Assembly: GCA_902476265.1 (NCBI GenBank)
Contig: CABSCP010000005.1
Span: forward strand, 84,464-148,463
Length of the DNA: 64,000 nt
From: an uncultured Lachnospiraceae bacterium
Lineage (GTDB): Bacteria > Bacillota > Clostridia > Lachnospirales > Lachnospiraceae
Direction: 5' to 3'
Shown here one piece after another: positions 42,423 to 52,140 of this stretch. Numbering within the stretch: the first letter of the stretch is position 1; each line of letters begins with the position of its first letter. Under the pieces are notes generated by a model. The model did not search any database. It was not told the origin of the DNA and was given only the letters and a program-made list of their open reading frames with translations. The position numbers were made by a program, and so were the translations under genes.

Positions 42423-44519
42423 TTATTCTTCGCTTCCTTCCGCCACTTTGGCTGCCCTTGCCGCGATTTCCTTTTCCTGTACATCGGTGGGAGCCTGTTC
42501 ATAGCGGGCAAATGTATACTCATACACACCGCGTCCGCCGGTCATGGAACGTAAATCCGTGCAGTAGCCATACAGGTTCGCCATGGGAACATCCGCTTCG
42601 ATGACCTGCTTACCGCCCTGGATGGGTGTCATGCCCAGCACTCTGCCGCGGCGCTTGTTCAGATCGCCCATAACATCGCCGGTATACTGATCCGGAACGG
42701 TAACTTTCAAAGAAGAGATGGGCTCTAACAGAACCGGTCCTGCTTCCAGGAATCCTTTCTTGAATGCCTGGGACGCAGCCATCTTAAACGCCATTTCGGA
42801 AGAGTCAACGGGGTGATAGGAACCGTCATAAAGAACCGCCTTCACGCCTACCACCGGATACGCCGCCATGGGCCCTTTCAAAACGGATTCCGCAACTCCC
42901 TTTTCCACTGCCGGGAAATAGTTCTTGGGAACCGCGCCGCCGACCACTACCTGTTCAAACACATAAGGTGTCTGCAGATCGCCGGAGGGCTCAAAACGCA
43001 TCTTCACATGGCCGTACTGCCCGTGTCCGCCGGACTGCTTTTTATACTTGTATTCCACATCGGATTTCTTGCGGATCGTCTCCCGGAAAGCAACCTTGGG
43101 CTCCGCCAGTTCAATCTTCACTTTATATTCGTTCTCCAGGCGGCTGGCGATGATATCCAGATGCTGATCGCCCATACCGTAAATCAGAGACTGCCTGTTT
43201 TCGCCGTCATTGACCACCAGTAATGTCTTGTCTTCATCCGTCATCTTCTGTAATGTCTGGGAAATCTTATCGATATCGCCCTTATTTACAGCTTTATACC
43301 GTTTTGCAGTATAGGGTTTGGAAAATTCCGTCTTCGCATAGGCGATGGGCGTAGCCTTGGTGGAGAGGGTGTCGCCGGTCTTTGCGCCGGACAGCTTCGC
43401 CAGCGCGCCGATATCGCCCGCATGCAGCTCGCTCACCTCTACCGGTTTATTTCCCTGCATCACGTAAAGCTTGCCGATTTTCGCTTCCACATCCCGTTCT
43501 TTGTTAAACATCAGATCATCCGTCTTTAAAACGCCGGAGCATACTTTGATCAGGGAATATTTCCCGATAAAAGGATCCACCATGGTCTTAAAGATATATG
43601 CGGATTTCGCTTTTGCGAAGTCATAGTCCGCATGGAAAATTTCATTGGTCTTTAAATTAATACCTGCACATTCCCTGTCTTCCGGGCTGGGGATGTATTT
43701 CACAATGTCATCCAGCAGGGTGTAAACGCCCTGGCAGAGGATGTTGGAGCCCATGGATACGGGAACGATGGAACCGTCAATTACATTGGTGCGCAGCGCA
43801 GCGCGGATCTCGGCCTCGGAGAATGTCTCGCCGCCAAAATAACGCTCCATAAACTCTTCGCTGGTTTCCGCAACCGCCTCCATCAGAGTCTCCCGGCAGA
43901 TTTCCAGATTGGGCTTGTTATAATCCGGCACCTCACAGGGAACCACTTCCTTGCCCTGCCAGCGGTTGCCGGTTTCGGAAATCACATTGACATATCCCAC
44001 AAAATGTTCGTTCTCACGAATGGGGAGGTTGAAGGGCGCGATCTTCTTGCCGTATTTCTCCTTCAAATCTTCCACGATCTGACGATAGGAAGCGTTATCC
44101 ACGTCCATGTTGGTCACATAAATGAAACGGGGCAGATGATATTTCTCACACAGCTCCCATGCCTTCTCCGTGCCCACTTCCAGACCGGACTTGCCGTTGA
44201 TGACGATGACGGCCGCGCCTGCAGCGCTGACAGCCTCTTCCACTTCGCCTACAAAGTCAAAATATCCGGGAGTATCTAAAATATTAATCTTCACACCGTT
44301 CCACTCAATCGGAACCACCGATGTGCTGATCGATATCTGTCTCTTCTGTTCTTCTTTGCCAAAATCGCTGACGGTGTTGCCATCGGTCACCTTTCCCATG
44401 CGGGATGTAATACCGGACAAATATGCCATCGCTTCTACCAGGCTGGTCTTCCCTGAACCGCCATGGCCTAACAGAACCACGTTACGGATCTTGTCAGTTG
44501 TGTAAATGTTCATGTTCAT
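42423..44519 (-). CDS. Elongation factor G paralogue (EF-G-like GTPase)
   Basis: A 698-residue translational GTPase with the G1 loop GHGGSGKTS, switch regions, DTPGYFDF (G3) and TNMD (G4, usually NKMD), followed by EF-G domains II-V including GGHGQYGHVKMRF. Divergence from canonical FusA (altered G4, MNMNIYTTDKIRNVVLLGHGG start, absence of rpsL/rpsG/tuf neighbours) marks it as an EF-G-like paralogue. Such paralogues may act in ribosome recycling, stress or low-GTP translation, and the exact role is not known. It stands alone with its own promoter and terminator. Confidence 0.88.
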   Translation of the reverse strand: MNMNIYTTDKIRNVVLLGHGGSGKTSLVEAMAYLSGITSRMGKVTDGNTVSDFGKEEQKRQISISTSVVPIEWNGVKINILDTPGYFDFVGEVEEAVSAAGAAVIVINGKSGLEVGTEKAWELCEKYHLPRFIYVTNMDVDNASYRQIVEDLKEKYGKKIAPFNLPIRENEHFVGYVNVISETGNRWQGKEVVPCEVPDYNKPNLEICRETLMEAVAETSEEFMERYFGGETFSEAEIRAALRTNVIDGSIVPVSMGSNILCQGVYTLLDDIVKYIPSPEDRECAGINLKTNEIFHADYDFAKAKSAYIFKTMVDPFIGKYSLIKVCSGVLKTDDLMFNKERDVEAKIGKLYVMQGNKPVEVSELHAGDIGALAKLSGAKTGDTLSTKATPIAYAKTEFSKPYTAKRYKAVNKGDIDKISQTLQKMTDEDKTLLVVNDGENRQSLIYGMGDQHLDIIASRLENEYKVKIELAEPKVAFRETIRKKSDVEYKYKKQSGGHGQYGHVKMRFEPSGDLQTPYVFEQVVVGGAVPKNYFPAVEKGVAESVLKGPMAAYPVVGVKAVLYDGSYHPVDSSEMAFKMAASQAFKKGFLEAGPVLLEPISSLKVTVPDQYTGDVMGDLNKRRGRVLGMTPIQGGKQVIEADVPMANLYGYCTDLRSMTGGRGVYEYTFARYEQAPTDVQEKEIAARAAKVAEGSEE

Positions 44520-44601
44520 TCCTCCGTATTATGCAATTTCTGGGTATTCTGTCAAAGATTTTTAAGGTAACCAAAATCATTCCCAATTTCCCCATGTGGA
44601 T

Positions 44602-44630
44602 ATTTTACTAAACTTTACTGTTTTTAGCAA
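44602..44630 (-). promoter_or_regulatory. Probable promoter of the EF-G paralogue
   Basis: On the minus strand TTGCTA (44625-44630) and TAAAAT (44602-44607) lie 17 bp apart, leaving about 75 bases of leader. Confidence 0.55.
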
Positions 44631-44743
44631 GCCTTTTTAAGCAAAATTGACAGGCTTTTTATAAACCGCAAAATTTAAGCCTTCTACGCCCTTTTTTTGG
44701 TTTCTGCAATGTCGGGACAAGGGTGGTTTTTGTGAAAACCCGG

Positions 44744-44772
44744 TTGCTTTTCGCACATTAACGTGCTATATT
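44744..44772 (+). promoter_or_regulatory. Promoter of the aroF-tyrA-aroA operon
   Basis: TTGCTT (44744-44749) and TATATT (44767-44772) are 17 bp apart. The start point would be about 28 bases before the aroF ATG, which leaves no room for a T-box or leader peptide. Confidence 0.65.
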
Positions 44773-44806
44773 GTCCTAAAAGCATTGAAATACGGAGGAC
44801 AGATCC

Positions 44807-45817
44807 ATGATCATTGTCATGAAGCCCCATGCGGCGTCAAAAAATATCGAAGCGGTAAAAAATTATATAGAAATAAACGGTTTAAAAGCCCATCTTTCCG
44901 AAGGCACACAGGTGACCATCATCGGCGTAGTAGGCGACAAATCCAGGCTTTCTCCGGAAAATCTGGCGTTGTTTTCCGATGTGGACCGGATCGTGCCCGT
45001 GACGGAAAGCTACAAACTGGCGAATTTAAAATTCCACCCCGATCCCACCAGCGTGACCGTGGGCTGCACTTCCATCGGTCCGGATACCAGGACCATCATG
45101 GCAGGCCCCTGCGCGGTGGAATCCAATGACCAGCTGATGCTGATTGCAGAAGCCGTCAGAAAATGCGGCGCCACCATTTTACGGGGCGGCGCCTATAAGC
45201 CCCGCACCTCTCCCTATTCCTTCCAGGGGTTGGAGGAAGAAGGTTTAAAGTACATGCAGGAGGCGGGAAAGGCTTTCGGCCTCGCCACCATCTGTGAGGT
45301 GGTGAGCATGGATGCCATTGAAGCGGCCGTCAAATATGTGGATATGATCCAGATCGGCGCCCGCAACATGCAGAACTTTATTCTGTTAAAGGAAGCCGGC
45401 CGCTCCGGCCTCCCCGTGTTACTGAAAAGAGGCCTGTGCGCCACCATAGAGGAATGGCTCAACGCCGCAGAATATATCATGGCGGAAGGCAATCCAAACG
45501 TGGTATTATGTGAAAGAGGCATCCGCACCTATGAAACTTCCACCAGAAATACGCTGGATTTAAGCGCGGTCCCGGTATTGAAGGAAAAGACCCACCTTCC
45601 CGTCATCGTGGATCCTTCCCACGCCACCGGCGCATACCGCTATGTGCCGCCTATGGCAAAAGCAGCCGTGGCCTGCGGCGCGGACGGTCTGATGATCGAG
45701 GTGCACAACAATCCGGCCTGCGCCCTTTCCGACGGCCCCCAGTCCCTTAACTTTGAGAAATTTGCACGCCTCACCCGGGAACTCGATCCTTACTGGGAAC
45801 TGGCGGGCAGAAAATAG
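44807..45817 (+). CDS. aroF: 3-deoxy-7-phosphoheptulonate synthase (DAHP synthase)
   Basis: A 336-residue type I-beta DAHP synthase that condenses PEP and erythrose 4-phosphate, the first step to aromatic amino acids. An N-terminal ferredoxin-like regulatory domain (about 1-70) precedes the TIM barrel with AGPCAVES, LRGGAYKPRTSPYSFQG, IGARNMQN, LLKRG and DPSHATG. This layout resembles enzymes feedback-inhibited by aromatic amino acids. The ATG follows GGAGG. tyrA starts nine bases after its stop. Confidence 0.97.
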   Translation: MIIVMKPHAASKNIEAVKNYIEINGLKAHLSEGTQVTIIGVVGDKSRLSPENLALFSDVDRIVPVTESYKLANLKFHPDPTSVTVGCTSIGPDTRTIMAGPCAVESNDQLMLIAEAVRKCGATILRGGAYKPRTSPYSFQGLEEEGLKYMQEAGKAFGLATICEVVSMDAIEAAVKYVDMIQIGARNMQNFILLKEAGRSGLPVLLKRGLCATIEEWLNAAEYIMAEGNPNVVLCERGIRTYETSTRNTLDLSAVPVLKEKTHLPVIVDPSHATGAYRYVPPMAKAAVACGADGLMIEVHNNPACALSDGPQSLNFEKFARLTRELDPYWELAGRK

Positions 45818-45826
45818 AGGTAGAAA

Positions 45827-46915
45827 ATGATAACCTGCGGTTTTATCGGCCTGGGACTGATCGGCGGTTCCATCGCCCGGGCTTTAAAACAAAACAGAGA
45901 CGATATCGTGATCCTGGCCTGTGATCCCAACCAAGAAACGCTGGACATGGCGCTTTCCGAGAAGGTCGCGGATGCGGTTTTTTTGGAGCCCCGGGAAGCC
46001 TTTTCTTCCTGTGACTTCATCTTCCTGTGCGCGCCGGTCTCCCATAACGACGAAAATCTGCTCCACATTCTCTCCCTGCGCAGAGAAGGCTGCATCCTCA
46101 CCGACGTGGGGAGCGTCAAAACTCCTATATACCGGCACATCGAACAGTTGGGACTGACGGACTGTTTTATCGGGGGACACCCCATGGCGGGCAGCGAACG
46201 CATCGGTTTTGCCAATTCCAAAGCATCCCTTCTGGAGAATGCTTATTATATTATGACGCCTGCGCCAAAGGTTCCGGCCCACAGTGTGGAAATGTTCCGC
46301 AGCCTGATTCTTTCCACGGGTGCCATTCCTCTTTTGGTGGACTGTGAAAAACATGATTACGTGACCGCTGCGGTCAGCCATCTTCCCCATATCATCGCTT
46401 CCTCCCTGGTGAACCTGGTGAAGGATCATGATGATGCAGACGGACTGATGAAGGATATCGCTGCAGGAGGATTTAAGGATATCACCCGCATCGCTTCTTC
46501 CTCCCCGGTCATGTGGCAGCAGATTTGTCTCACCAATACGGCCAATATTTCTGCCCTGCTGACGGATTATATCGACGCTCTGCAGGCTGTCCGGCAAAAA
46601 CTGAAGGGGAAGGATCCTGAAGGGCTGTACCGCTTTTTTGAGGAAGCCCGCTCCTACCGGGATTCCTTCATCGAGGCGGGCAGCGGCCCCATCAAAAAAG
46701 TGTATTCCCTCCGTGTGGACATCCCCGATGAAGCGGGTTCCCTGGCGGCCGTCGCCACCCTTCTGGCCCTAAACGGCATCAGCATTAAAAATATCGGCAT
46801 CACCCATAACCGGGAAGCGGAAGAAGGCGTCCTGCGGATTGAATTTTATGAGGACTCCTCCATTGAAAAGGCTGTCCGGCTTTTGACGGACAGAGGCTAT
46901 GTCACTCATACATGA
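45827..46915 (+). CDS. tyrA: Prephenate dehydrogenase with ACT domain
   Basis: A 362-residue enzyme that turns prephenate into 4-hydroxyphenylpyruvate with NAD. The NAD motif GLGLIGGSIARAL is at residues 6-18. GGHPMAGSE and VSHLPHIIASSLV are catalytic-core signatures. A C-terminal ACT domain (about 292-362, YSLRVDIPDEAGSLAAVATLLALNGISIKNIGI) is the likely tyrosine-binding feedback site. It is the second gene of the operon with aroF and aroA. Confidence 0.96.
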   Translation: MITCGFIGLGLIGGSIARALKQNRDDIVILACDPNQETLDMALSEKVADAVFLEPREAFSSCDFIFLCAPVSHNDENLLHILSLRREGCILTDVGSVKTPIYRHIEQLGLTDCFIGGHPMAGSERIGFANSKASLLENAYYIMTPAPKVPAHSVEMFRSLILSTGAIPLLVDCEKHDYVTAAVSHLPHIIASSLVNLVKDHDDADGLMKDIAAGGFKDITRIASSSPVMWQQICLTNTANISALLTDYIDALQAVRQKLKGKDPEGLYRFFEEARSYRDSFIEAGSGPIKKVYSLRVDIPDEAGSLAAVATLLALNGISIKNIGITHNREAEEGVLRIEFYEDSSIEKAVRLLTDRGYVTHT

Positions 46916-46931
46916 AAGGATTTGAATTGAA

Positions 46932-48209
46932 ATGCAAATAAAAAAAGCTGCCGCCCTGAAAGGGGAAATCACTGTTCCGGGCGATAAATCCATCTCCCAC
47001 AGAAGCATCATGTTCGGCGCCATTGCGGAGGGCCTGACAGAGGTCACCAACTTTTTACAGGGGGCCGACTGCCTTTCCACCATCTCCTGCTTTCAAAAGC
47101 TGGGCATTTCCATCGAAAACACGGGTTCCAAAATCCTCATCCACGGCAAAGGGTTACACGGCCTTTCCCCCGCGGCAGACGCGCTGGATGCCGGGAATTC
47201 CGGAACCACCACACGTCTCATCAGCGGAATCCTTTCCGGTCAGCGTTTCACCACCGTCCTGACCGGAGATGCCTCCATTCAAAAAAGGCCCATGAAACGG
47301 ATCATGGAGCCTCTTTCTTTGATGGGCGCCGATATCTGCAGCTTAAACGGCAGCGGCTGCGCTCCTCTGCGCATCACCGGAAAAGTGCTGCACGGGATTT
47401 CCTATTCCACTCCCGTGGCTTCCGCCCAGGTGAAATCCGCCATTCTGCTGGCCGGGCTTTATGCGGAGGGAAAAACCGTGGTCACGGAACCGGCCCCCAG
47501 CCGCAATCATACGGAACTGATGCTGGCCGGTTTCGGCGCCCATATTGAGTCAGAAGGAAGAACCGCCGCCGTTTATCCGGGGGCATCCCTTTCCGGCCAA
47601 AAAATCGATGTGCCCGGCGATATTTCTTCTGCCGCTTATTTTCTGGCCGCCGGCCTTTTGGTTCCGGGCTCCGAAATCCTCATCAAAAATGTAGGCATCA
47701 ATCCCACCAGGGACGGCATTCTTTCTGTCATCCGTTCCATGGGCGGCCGCCTTAGCATTTGCAACGAACACCTCTGCGCCGGGGAAAAAGTGGCTGACCT
47801 GCTGGTATCGGCAAGCAGTCTGAAAGGCACCTGTGTGGAAGGGAATATCATCCCTGCCCTGATCGATGAAATTCCGATCATCGCTGTGATGGCGGCTTTT
47901 GCGGAAGGGACCACTGTCATCAGGGATGCCGCGGAATTAAAGGTCAAGGAATCCAACCGGATCGATACTGTCACGAAGGGATTGCAGGCGATGGGCTGCG
48001 ACATCACCGCCACGCCGGACGGCATGATCATCCGGGGCGGCAGGCCTTTACACGGCGCTGTCATCGATTCCTGTCTGGATCACCGCATCGCCATGAGCTT
48101 TGCAGTGGCGGGCCTGGCCGCCCAGGGACAGACAGAAATACAGGGCGGCGAATGTGTGAACATCAGCTACCCTGCATTTTATGAAGACCTGTTCAAACTG
48201 GCGCGTTAA
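46932..48209 (+). CDS. aroA: 3-phosphoshikimate 1-carboxyvinyltransferase (EPSP synthase)
   Basis: A 425-residue enzyme that joins PEP to shikimate 3-phosphate. Substrate-binding signatures are GDKSISHRSIMFGAIAEG, NSGTTTRLISG, QVKSAILLAGLYAEG and DHRIAMSFAVAG. The motif after LDAGNSGTT and the lack of some class I residues suggest a class II enzyme, common in Firmicutes; that is inference. The operon may extend no further, since a minus-strand gene follows 22 bp after its stop. Confidence 0.97.
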   Translation: MQIKKAAALKGEITVPGDKSISHRSIMFGAIAEGLTEVTNFLQGADCLSTISCFQKLGISIENTGSKILIHGKGLHGLSPAADALDAGNSGTTTRLISGILSGQRFTTVLTGDASIQKRPMKRIMEPLSLMGADICSLNGSGCAPLRITGKVLHGISYSTPVASAQVKSAILLAGLYAEGKTVVTEPAPSRNHTELMLAGFGAHIESEGRTAAVYPGASLSGQKIDVPGDISSAAYFLAAGLLVPGSEILIKNVGINPTRDGILSVIRSMGGRLSICNEHLCAGEKVADLLVSASSLKGTCVEGNIIPALIDEIPIIAVMAAFAEGTTVIRDAAELKVKESNRIDTVTKGLQAMGCDITATPDGMIIRGGRPLHGAVIDSCLDHRIAMSFAVAGLAAQGQTEIQGGECVNISYPAFYEDLFKLAR

Positions 48210-48231
48210 CGGATCCTCCCGTCATTTGCCA

Positions 48232-48552
48232 TTATTTGATCTGCCAGATGTGCTCTTCCGAAAATCCCCACTCAACCATCTGTATGATCTGTTCATCATT
48301 GGTATCATCCGGATGATAATATTTGAGCATATGGAACACTGTTTTTTCTTTTTCGTCTTTCGGCTCATAGTTTTCCAGCAGAGCCAGCACTTTCTCCTGC
48401 AGCTGTCCGGGAGTCTCCCATTGGGGAACGGGTACTCCCGCCAGCCTGCACAGAAGGCCGCAGGCATAACCCAGCTCATAATTTCCCGTCATGACGGATG
48501 TCTCATGGGAAGATTTTATGATCACTGCCATTCTTGCCAGTTCCGGCACCAT
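48232..48552 (-). CDS. Small conserved protein linked to the surface protein gene
   Basis: A 106-residue soluble protein with helices separated by proline turns (GYACGLLCRLAGVPVPQWETPGQLQEKVLALLENYEPKDEKEKTVFHMLKYY). I do not recognise it. It starts six bases after the stop of the Ig-like surface protein, so the two are probably translated together. It has no signal peptide, so it would stay in the cytoplasm while its neighbour is exported. Confidence 0.6.
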   Translation of the reverse strand: MVPELARMAVIIKSSHETSVMTGNYELGYACGLLCRLAGVPVPQWETPGQLQEKVLALLENYEPKDEKEKTVFHMLKYYHPDDTNDEQIIQMVEWGFSEEHIWQIK

Positions 48553-48558
48553 AATCGT

Positions 48559-51033
48559 TCACCTCTTCTTTCTGACCATTGCGGCAATCGCGGTTGTGAC
48601 TGCGATGATTCCGGTTCCCGCACAGATACAGGCGGCCACAAGGAACCAGTCAATTTTCATCCCGCCTTTTTCTTCCTGTATTTCCGGCACGGAAACGACC
48701 GGAACAGTCTCTTTCCCGGAATCCACGCTTTCCGGTTCTTCTTCGGTTTCGGAAACCGTGCTTTCTGTCTCCGTCTGCTGCTCTGTTTCAGGCTCCGCCT
48801 TTTCATGAATGATAATGCCGCCCTGGTTTTCTTTATGAGCGTTTTGGCCGCTTCCCTGAAACGGGGGTTTTACCGCCGGTTTCTCCGGCGCAGCGGGCGC
48901 AGGCGCCGGCGCCGGTACAGGCGCGGGTTTGGCCAGGGGATACTGTTTGGACAGATCCGCCAGGCTCCAGTCCGTAACTCCTTTTTGATAAGCAGGCGCT
49001 TTTTGGGCCGGAATGACAATCATATCCCCTTCCCATACCAGCGCCAGGGTCACCCGATCGTGCGTGCGCAGGGCGTCCAGCACCTTATCCGGCACTGCTT
49101 TATGCCCTTTGGCATTGATCGTGACGGTATCACCTTTCTCCTGAGCCTTGTATATACGGAATACAACATCCTGCCAGAACTCCGCTTCTATTTCTTCCGG
49201 GGTCTTTTTTACCGGTTCTTCTTCCTCTTTCTTTTTCTCCGGCTCCTTCGGCTTTTCGGAAGGCTTCTCCGACGGTTTTTCTTCCGGTTCTTCCTCTTTT
49301 ACGGCCTCCACGTCCACATAGGTTTCCGCAGACGTATAAAAGTCATTCTCCACAGACCTGACGGTACAGCGGATTTTTCCGTTTTCATTTCCCACGGTAA
49401 AAATATAAGTATAACTCCCGTCTTTCCCCTCCGCCGGCTGTCTGGTTTTGACAGCCCGGTCAAAGCTGACGGAAAAAGCCGAGGGCAGGTCCTTCTTTTT
49501 CTCTGCATCTTCCGGGTCTTCGATTTCAATTTTCAGAGTCACGTCGCCGCCCCCCGTTATCTTTTCCGGAGAAGCGGACACTTTCAGCTTCGGCTGTAAT
49601 TTTTCCTTTTTCCGTATGAAAAGGGTATATTCTCTGGATACGGTGATCGTTCCTTCCTTCGCCATCAACGTGAAAGAAAATCTCCCTGCCTCCTCCGGCA
49701 GACCGGAAATCCGTCCGTTTTTCTGATCCAGCATCAACCCCCGGGGAAGCTGCCCCCGGGTGACGGAAAACTGCAGGGCAATCTCTCCGGAAGCATCCGT
49801 TTCGATTTTCGCTTCATATTCGGATCCTTCTTCCCCTTCGGGAAGGTCTTCCGTCCGGACGGCTGTCATGGGATCCACCGCCAGAACGGTGCGCATTACA
49901 CTCTCTGTCCTGGCCGTATGGGAATCCTCCGGCATATAAACAGCCTGAATTTTATATTCGCCCGCTTCAGAAGGCGACCATGTGGTTTCTGCCTCCCAGC
50001 CGTTCTGCTTTTCGGTAAGCGGCAGCTCTGCAGCCGCCTGTTCGTTCACATAAAACGTCACTTTACCGTTGGCGTTATCGAGTCCTTTTTCCTTCCGGAT
50101 CATGGCGGTCAGTGAAATCTCCTGTCCGGTCTGCAGCGGTGTTTCCACTTCAAAGAGCTTTAGCGGTACCGGGCGCGGTTCCACCTCCACTTCGATTTCC
50201 CTGCTGCACCTTTCGTACTGGATGATATTATCCGGCGTAAAAATCAGTTCCACAGTCTGTTTCCCCGCCTCCAGCTTTGCGTCCCGGGGCTTTATTTCAA
50301 AATTCCCAGGCACGGCCTCCTCCTGTACGGCTTTTGCACCGGGTACTGTTGAGGCCACTTTGCATACGGCGGTACCGGGTCCCTGAAGGGAAAGCACATC
50401 CCCGGAAATATCGCCGTCATAGATTTGTCTCTTCACGGAAACCACCGGCCAGGTGACCTCTGTCTTCCCTTTGCCCACAGTCACAATCACCCAAAATTTG
50501 ATCTGATTCTGCTGTTGGGTCCGTTCCTGCTGTCGTGAAAATTCATGCCCTTCGGTCTGTCCGGCGGCTTCTTCCGTGCCGTTCCCGGTCTCCCGGGGAC
50601 CTTCCGACGGCCCCTTCTCTTTGTTCTGTACCGGAATTTCGGAGGATTCCGACTCTTTGGAAGGTTCTGTCTCCTTTGGAGGTGGCGTTTCACCGGAAGG
50701 TTCCGTCTCTGCAGGAGGGAGGACAGGTTCCGTCTGTTCCGGAGTGAACAGTACTTCTTCCGAGATCTGTCCTGCCTGCAGCATGACTTTTTCCGGTTCC
50801 ATCCAGGTGAGGCTTCCTTTCATGACCTGCCCGGCGCTGTCACAAACCACGCCGGTCAGGCTGCATTCTTTCAGCTTTTGTCCGTAACGGATTTCCCCTG
50901 TTGTCACACTGTTAAGCTGATAACCGGTTTCCTGCGCATGGACGGGAACGATGCCCGCACAGACAGTCAGGCAGCCGCAAATCAGCGCTCCCGTCACCGC
51001 TTTCATCAAATTCACAATTCCCCTTCTTTTCAT
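48559..51033 (-). CDS. Secreted, membrane-anchored surface protein with Ig-like domains
   Basis: An 824-residue protein with a signal peptide (about 1-34, cleavage after VHA) and a Pro/Glu/Ser-rich region (about 100-165). An Ig-like Big_3-type repeat covers about 285-375 (TGQEISLTAMIRKEKG...GKVTFYVNEQ) and a putative Ig (He_PIG) domain about 395-475 (LPRGLMLDQKNGRISGLPEEAG). A second Pro/Glu/Lys-rich stalk is at about 590-640. A domain with VTINAKGHKAVPDKVLDALR and a C-terminal helix plus KKR anchor near 798-824 end the protein. It has no LPxTG sorting signal. It may act as an adhesin or cell-wall scaffold, but the ligand is unknown. The start has a GGGAGGTG site. Confidence 0.75.
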   Translation of the reverse strand: MKRRGIVNLMKAVTGALICGCLTVCAGIVPVHAQETGYQLNSVTTGEIRYGQKLKECSLTGVVCDSAGQVMKGSLTWMEPEKVMLQAGQISEEVLFTPEQTEPVLPPAETEPSGETPPPKETEPSKESESSEIPVQNKEKGPSEGPRETGNGTEEAAGQTEGHEFSRQQERTQQQNQIKFWVIVTVGKGKTEVTWPVVSVKRQIYDGDISGDVLSLQGPGTAVCKVASTVPGAKAVQEEAVPGNFEIKPRDAKLEAGKQTVELIFTPDNIIQYERCSREIEVEVEPRPVPLKLFEVETPLQTGQEISLTAMIRKEKGLDNANGKVTFYVNEQAAAELPLTEKQNGWEAETTWSPSEAGEYKIQAVYMPEDSHTARTESVMRTVLAVDPMTAVRTEDLPEGEEGSEYEAKIETDASGEIALQFSVTRGQLPRGLMLDQKNGRISGLPEEAGRFSFTLMAKEGTITVSREYTLFIRKKEKLQPKLKVSASPEKITGGGDVTLKIEIEDPEDAEKKKDLPSAFSVSFDRAVKTRQPAEGKDGSYTYIFTVGNENGKIRCTVRSVENDFYTSAETYVDVEAVKEEEPEEKPSEKPSEKPKEPEKKKEEEEPVKKTPEEIEAEFWQDVVFRIYKAQEKGDTVTINAKGHKAVPDKVLDALRTHDRVTLALVWEGDMIVIPAQKAPAYQKGVTDWSLADLSKQYPLAKPAPVPAPAPAPAAPEKPAVKPPFQGSGQNAHKENQGGIIIHEKAEPETEQQTETESTVSETEEEPESVDSGKETVPVVSVPEIQEEKGGMKIDWFLVAACICAGTGIIAVTTAIAAMVRKKR

Positions 51034-51061
51034 GCAGGCACCTCCCTGGGCATTTCAACGA

Positions 51062-51913
51062 TCAGACACCCTTTTGTCCTTCTCTGTTCCTCTTTTCTTC
51101 CGTGGGCAAATGCCCCACGTAACGGCGGTACATTCGGTAGAAATGGGCTCTGTTGGTAAAACCGCACAAATCCGCCGCCTGCAGCACCGTGCAGTTCCGG
51201 GTCAGAAGCATCCTGCGGACCCCGTCACAGCGCAGCATATTGATATATTCCGTCAGCGTCATTCCCGACATCTCTTTAAACATTCTGCTGAAATGGGCCT
51301 TACTGAATCCGGCTGTGGCGCTGACCTGTTCCACGGTCAGGTTCTCCCTGTAATGCTCTTTCAGATAGGTAAGCGCCGCCTGCATCCCGTCCCTGCCCCG
51401 TCCGTTCATAATCCGGGCCGCCCCTTCCTTTGTCTGCAGTCCGTATTCTTCCAGCAGATGGGACATGATGCGAAAAAGCTGTCCCTTCAGCCCCAGCCAT
51501 CCATAACAGCTATCCCTCTCCCGTTCCCGGACCGCTTCTTCCATGAGAAGTTTCAAACGGCCGTCCTCTTCTTTTGCCTGACAGGAAAACCATACGGAAA
51601 AATCCGGAATGATCTCCTCCCACAGCTCTTTTTCCAAAATCAGATACTCATAGGTAAAACGTTCCGAATCGGCCTGGGCGCGATGCAGCTGACCGGAATT
51701 CACCAGCACCGCACCGTCTTTTTTCAAAGGGATCTGTGCGCCGTCACAAAATACCCAGCCGGTCCCTCCTGTGCCGAAAAAAAGCTCCGTCCCTTCATGC
51801 CAGTGCAAAAAGTCGTTTTGCTCATTTCGGCAAATTTCGTAGGGTTTGAAAATAGCCGGAAGCCCCGGTGTAAAAAGACCGGCATGTTCCTCATAATAAG
51901 CGCCTTTTTCCAT
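51062..51913 (-). CDS. AraC family transcriptional regulator
   Basis: A 283-residue regulator with an N-terminal cupin sensing domain (FLHWHEGTELFFGTGGTGWVFCDGAQ...LVNSGQLHRA) and two C-terminal helix-turn-helix units (LTVEQVSATAGFSKAHFSRMFKEMSGMTLTEYINMLR and VLQAADLCGFTNRAHFYRMYRRYVG). This layout suits carbohydrate-responsive regulators. It is divergent from the Gfo/Idh/MocA gene 227 bp away and likely controls it. I chose the ATG at 51913 because AAGGAAAAGGT precedes it; an ATG at 51931 is possible. Confidence 0.9.
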   Translation of the reverse strand: MEKGAYYEEHAGLFTPGLPAIFKPYEICRNEQNDFLHWHEGTELFFGTGGTGWVFCDGAQIPLKKDGAVLVNSGQLHRAQADSERFTYEYLILEKELWEEIIPDFSVWFSCQAKEEDGRLKLLMEEAVRERERDSCYGWLGLKGQLFRIMSHLLEEYGLQTKEGAARIMNGRGRDGMQAALTYLKEHYRENLTVEQVSATAGFSKAHFSRMFKEMSGMTLTEYINMLRCDGVRRMLLTRNCTVLQAADLCGFTNRAHFYRMYRRYVGHLPTEEKRNREGQKGV

Positions 51914-52140
51914 ACCTTTTCCTTCCTGCATTCCCGTTCTGTAATTCCATCATATACCAAACAATCCCTTATGGCAAAACCTTTTTTCTTAAAAAGGGAC
52001 AACCTTCAAAAACAGCACAAAAAGATACATTTTTGATTGAAAGATAACTCTCTTTTTACCCCTTTTTATATTATTCTGTTTACAGGATTAAAAGAGCGGA
52101 ACCGGTCTTTGATCTAAAACGGACAAAAGGAGAAATGTAT

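Noticed and set aside
48181..49599. 472-residue open frame on the plus strand
   Set aside because: It is the complement of the surface Ig-like gene's Glu/Pro/Lys-rich part; its Phe/Arg/Leu-rich repeats are an antisense artefact and it begins inside the end of aroA.
50951..52036. 361-residue open frame on the plus strand
   Set aside because: It is antisense to the AraC regulator and the signal-peptide end of the surface protein gene, with no family resemblance.
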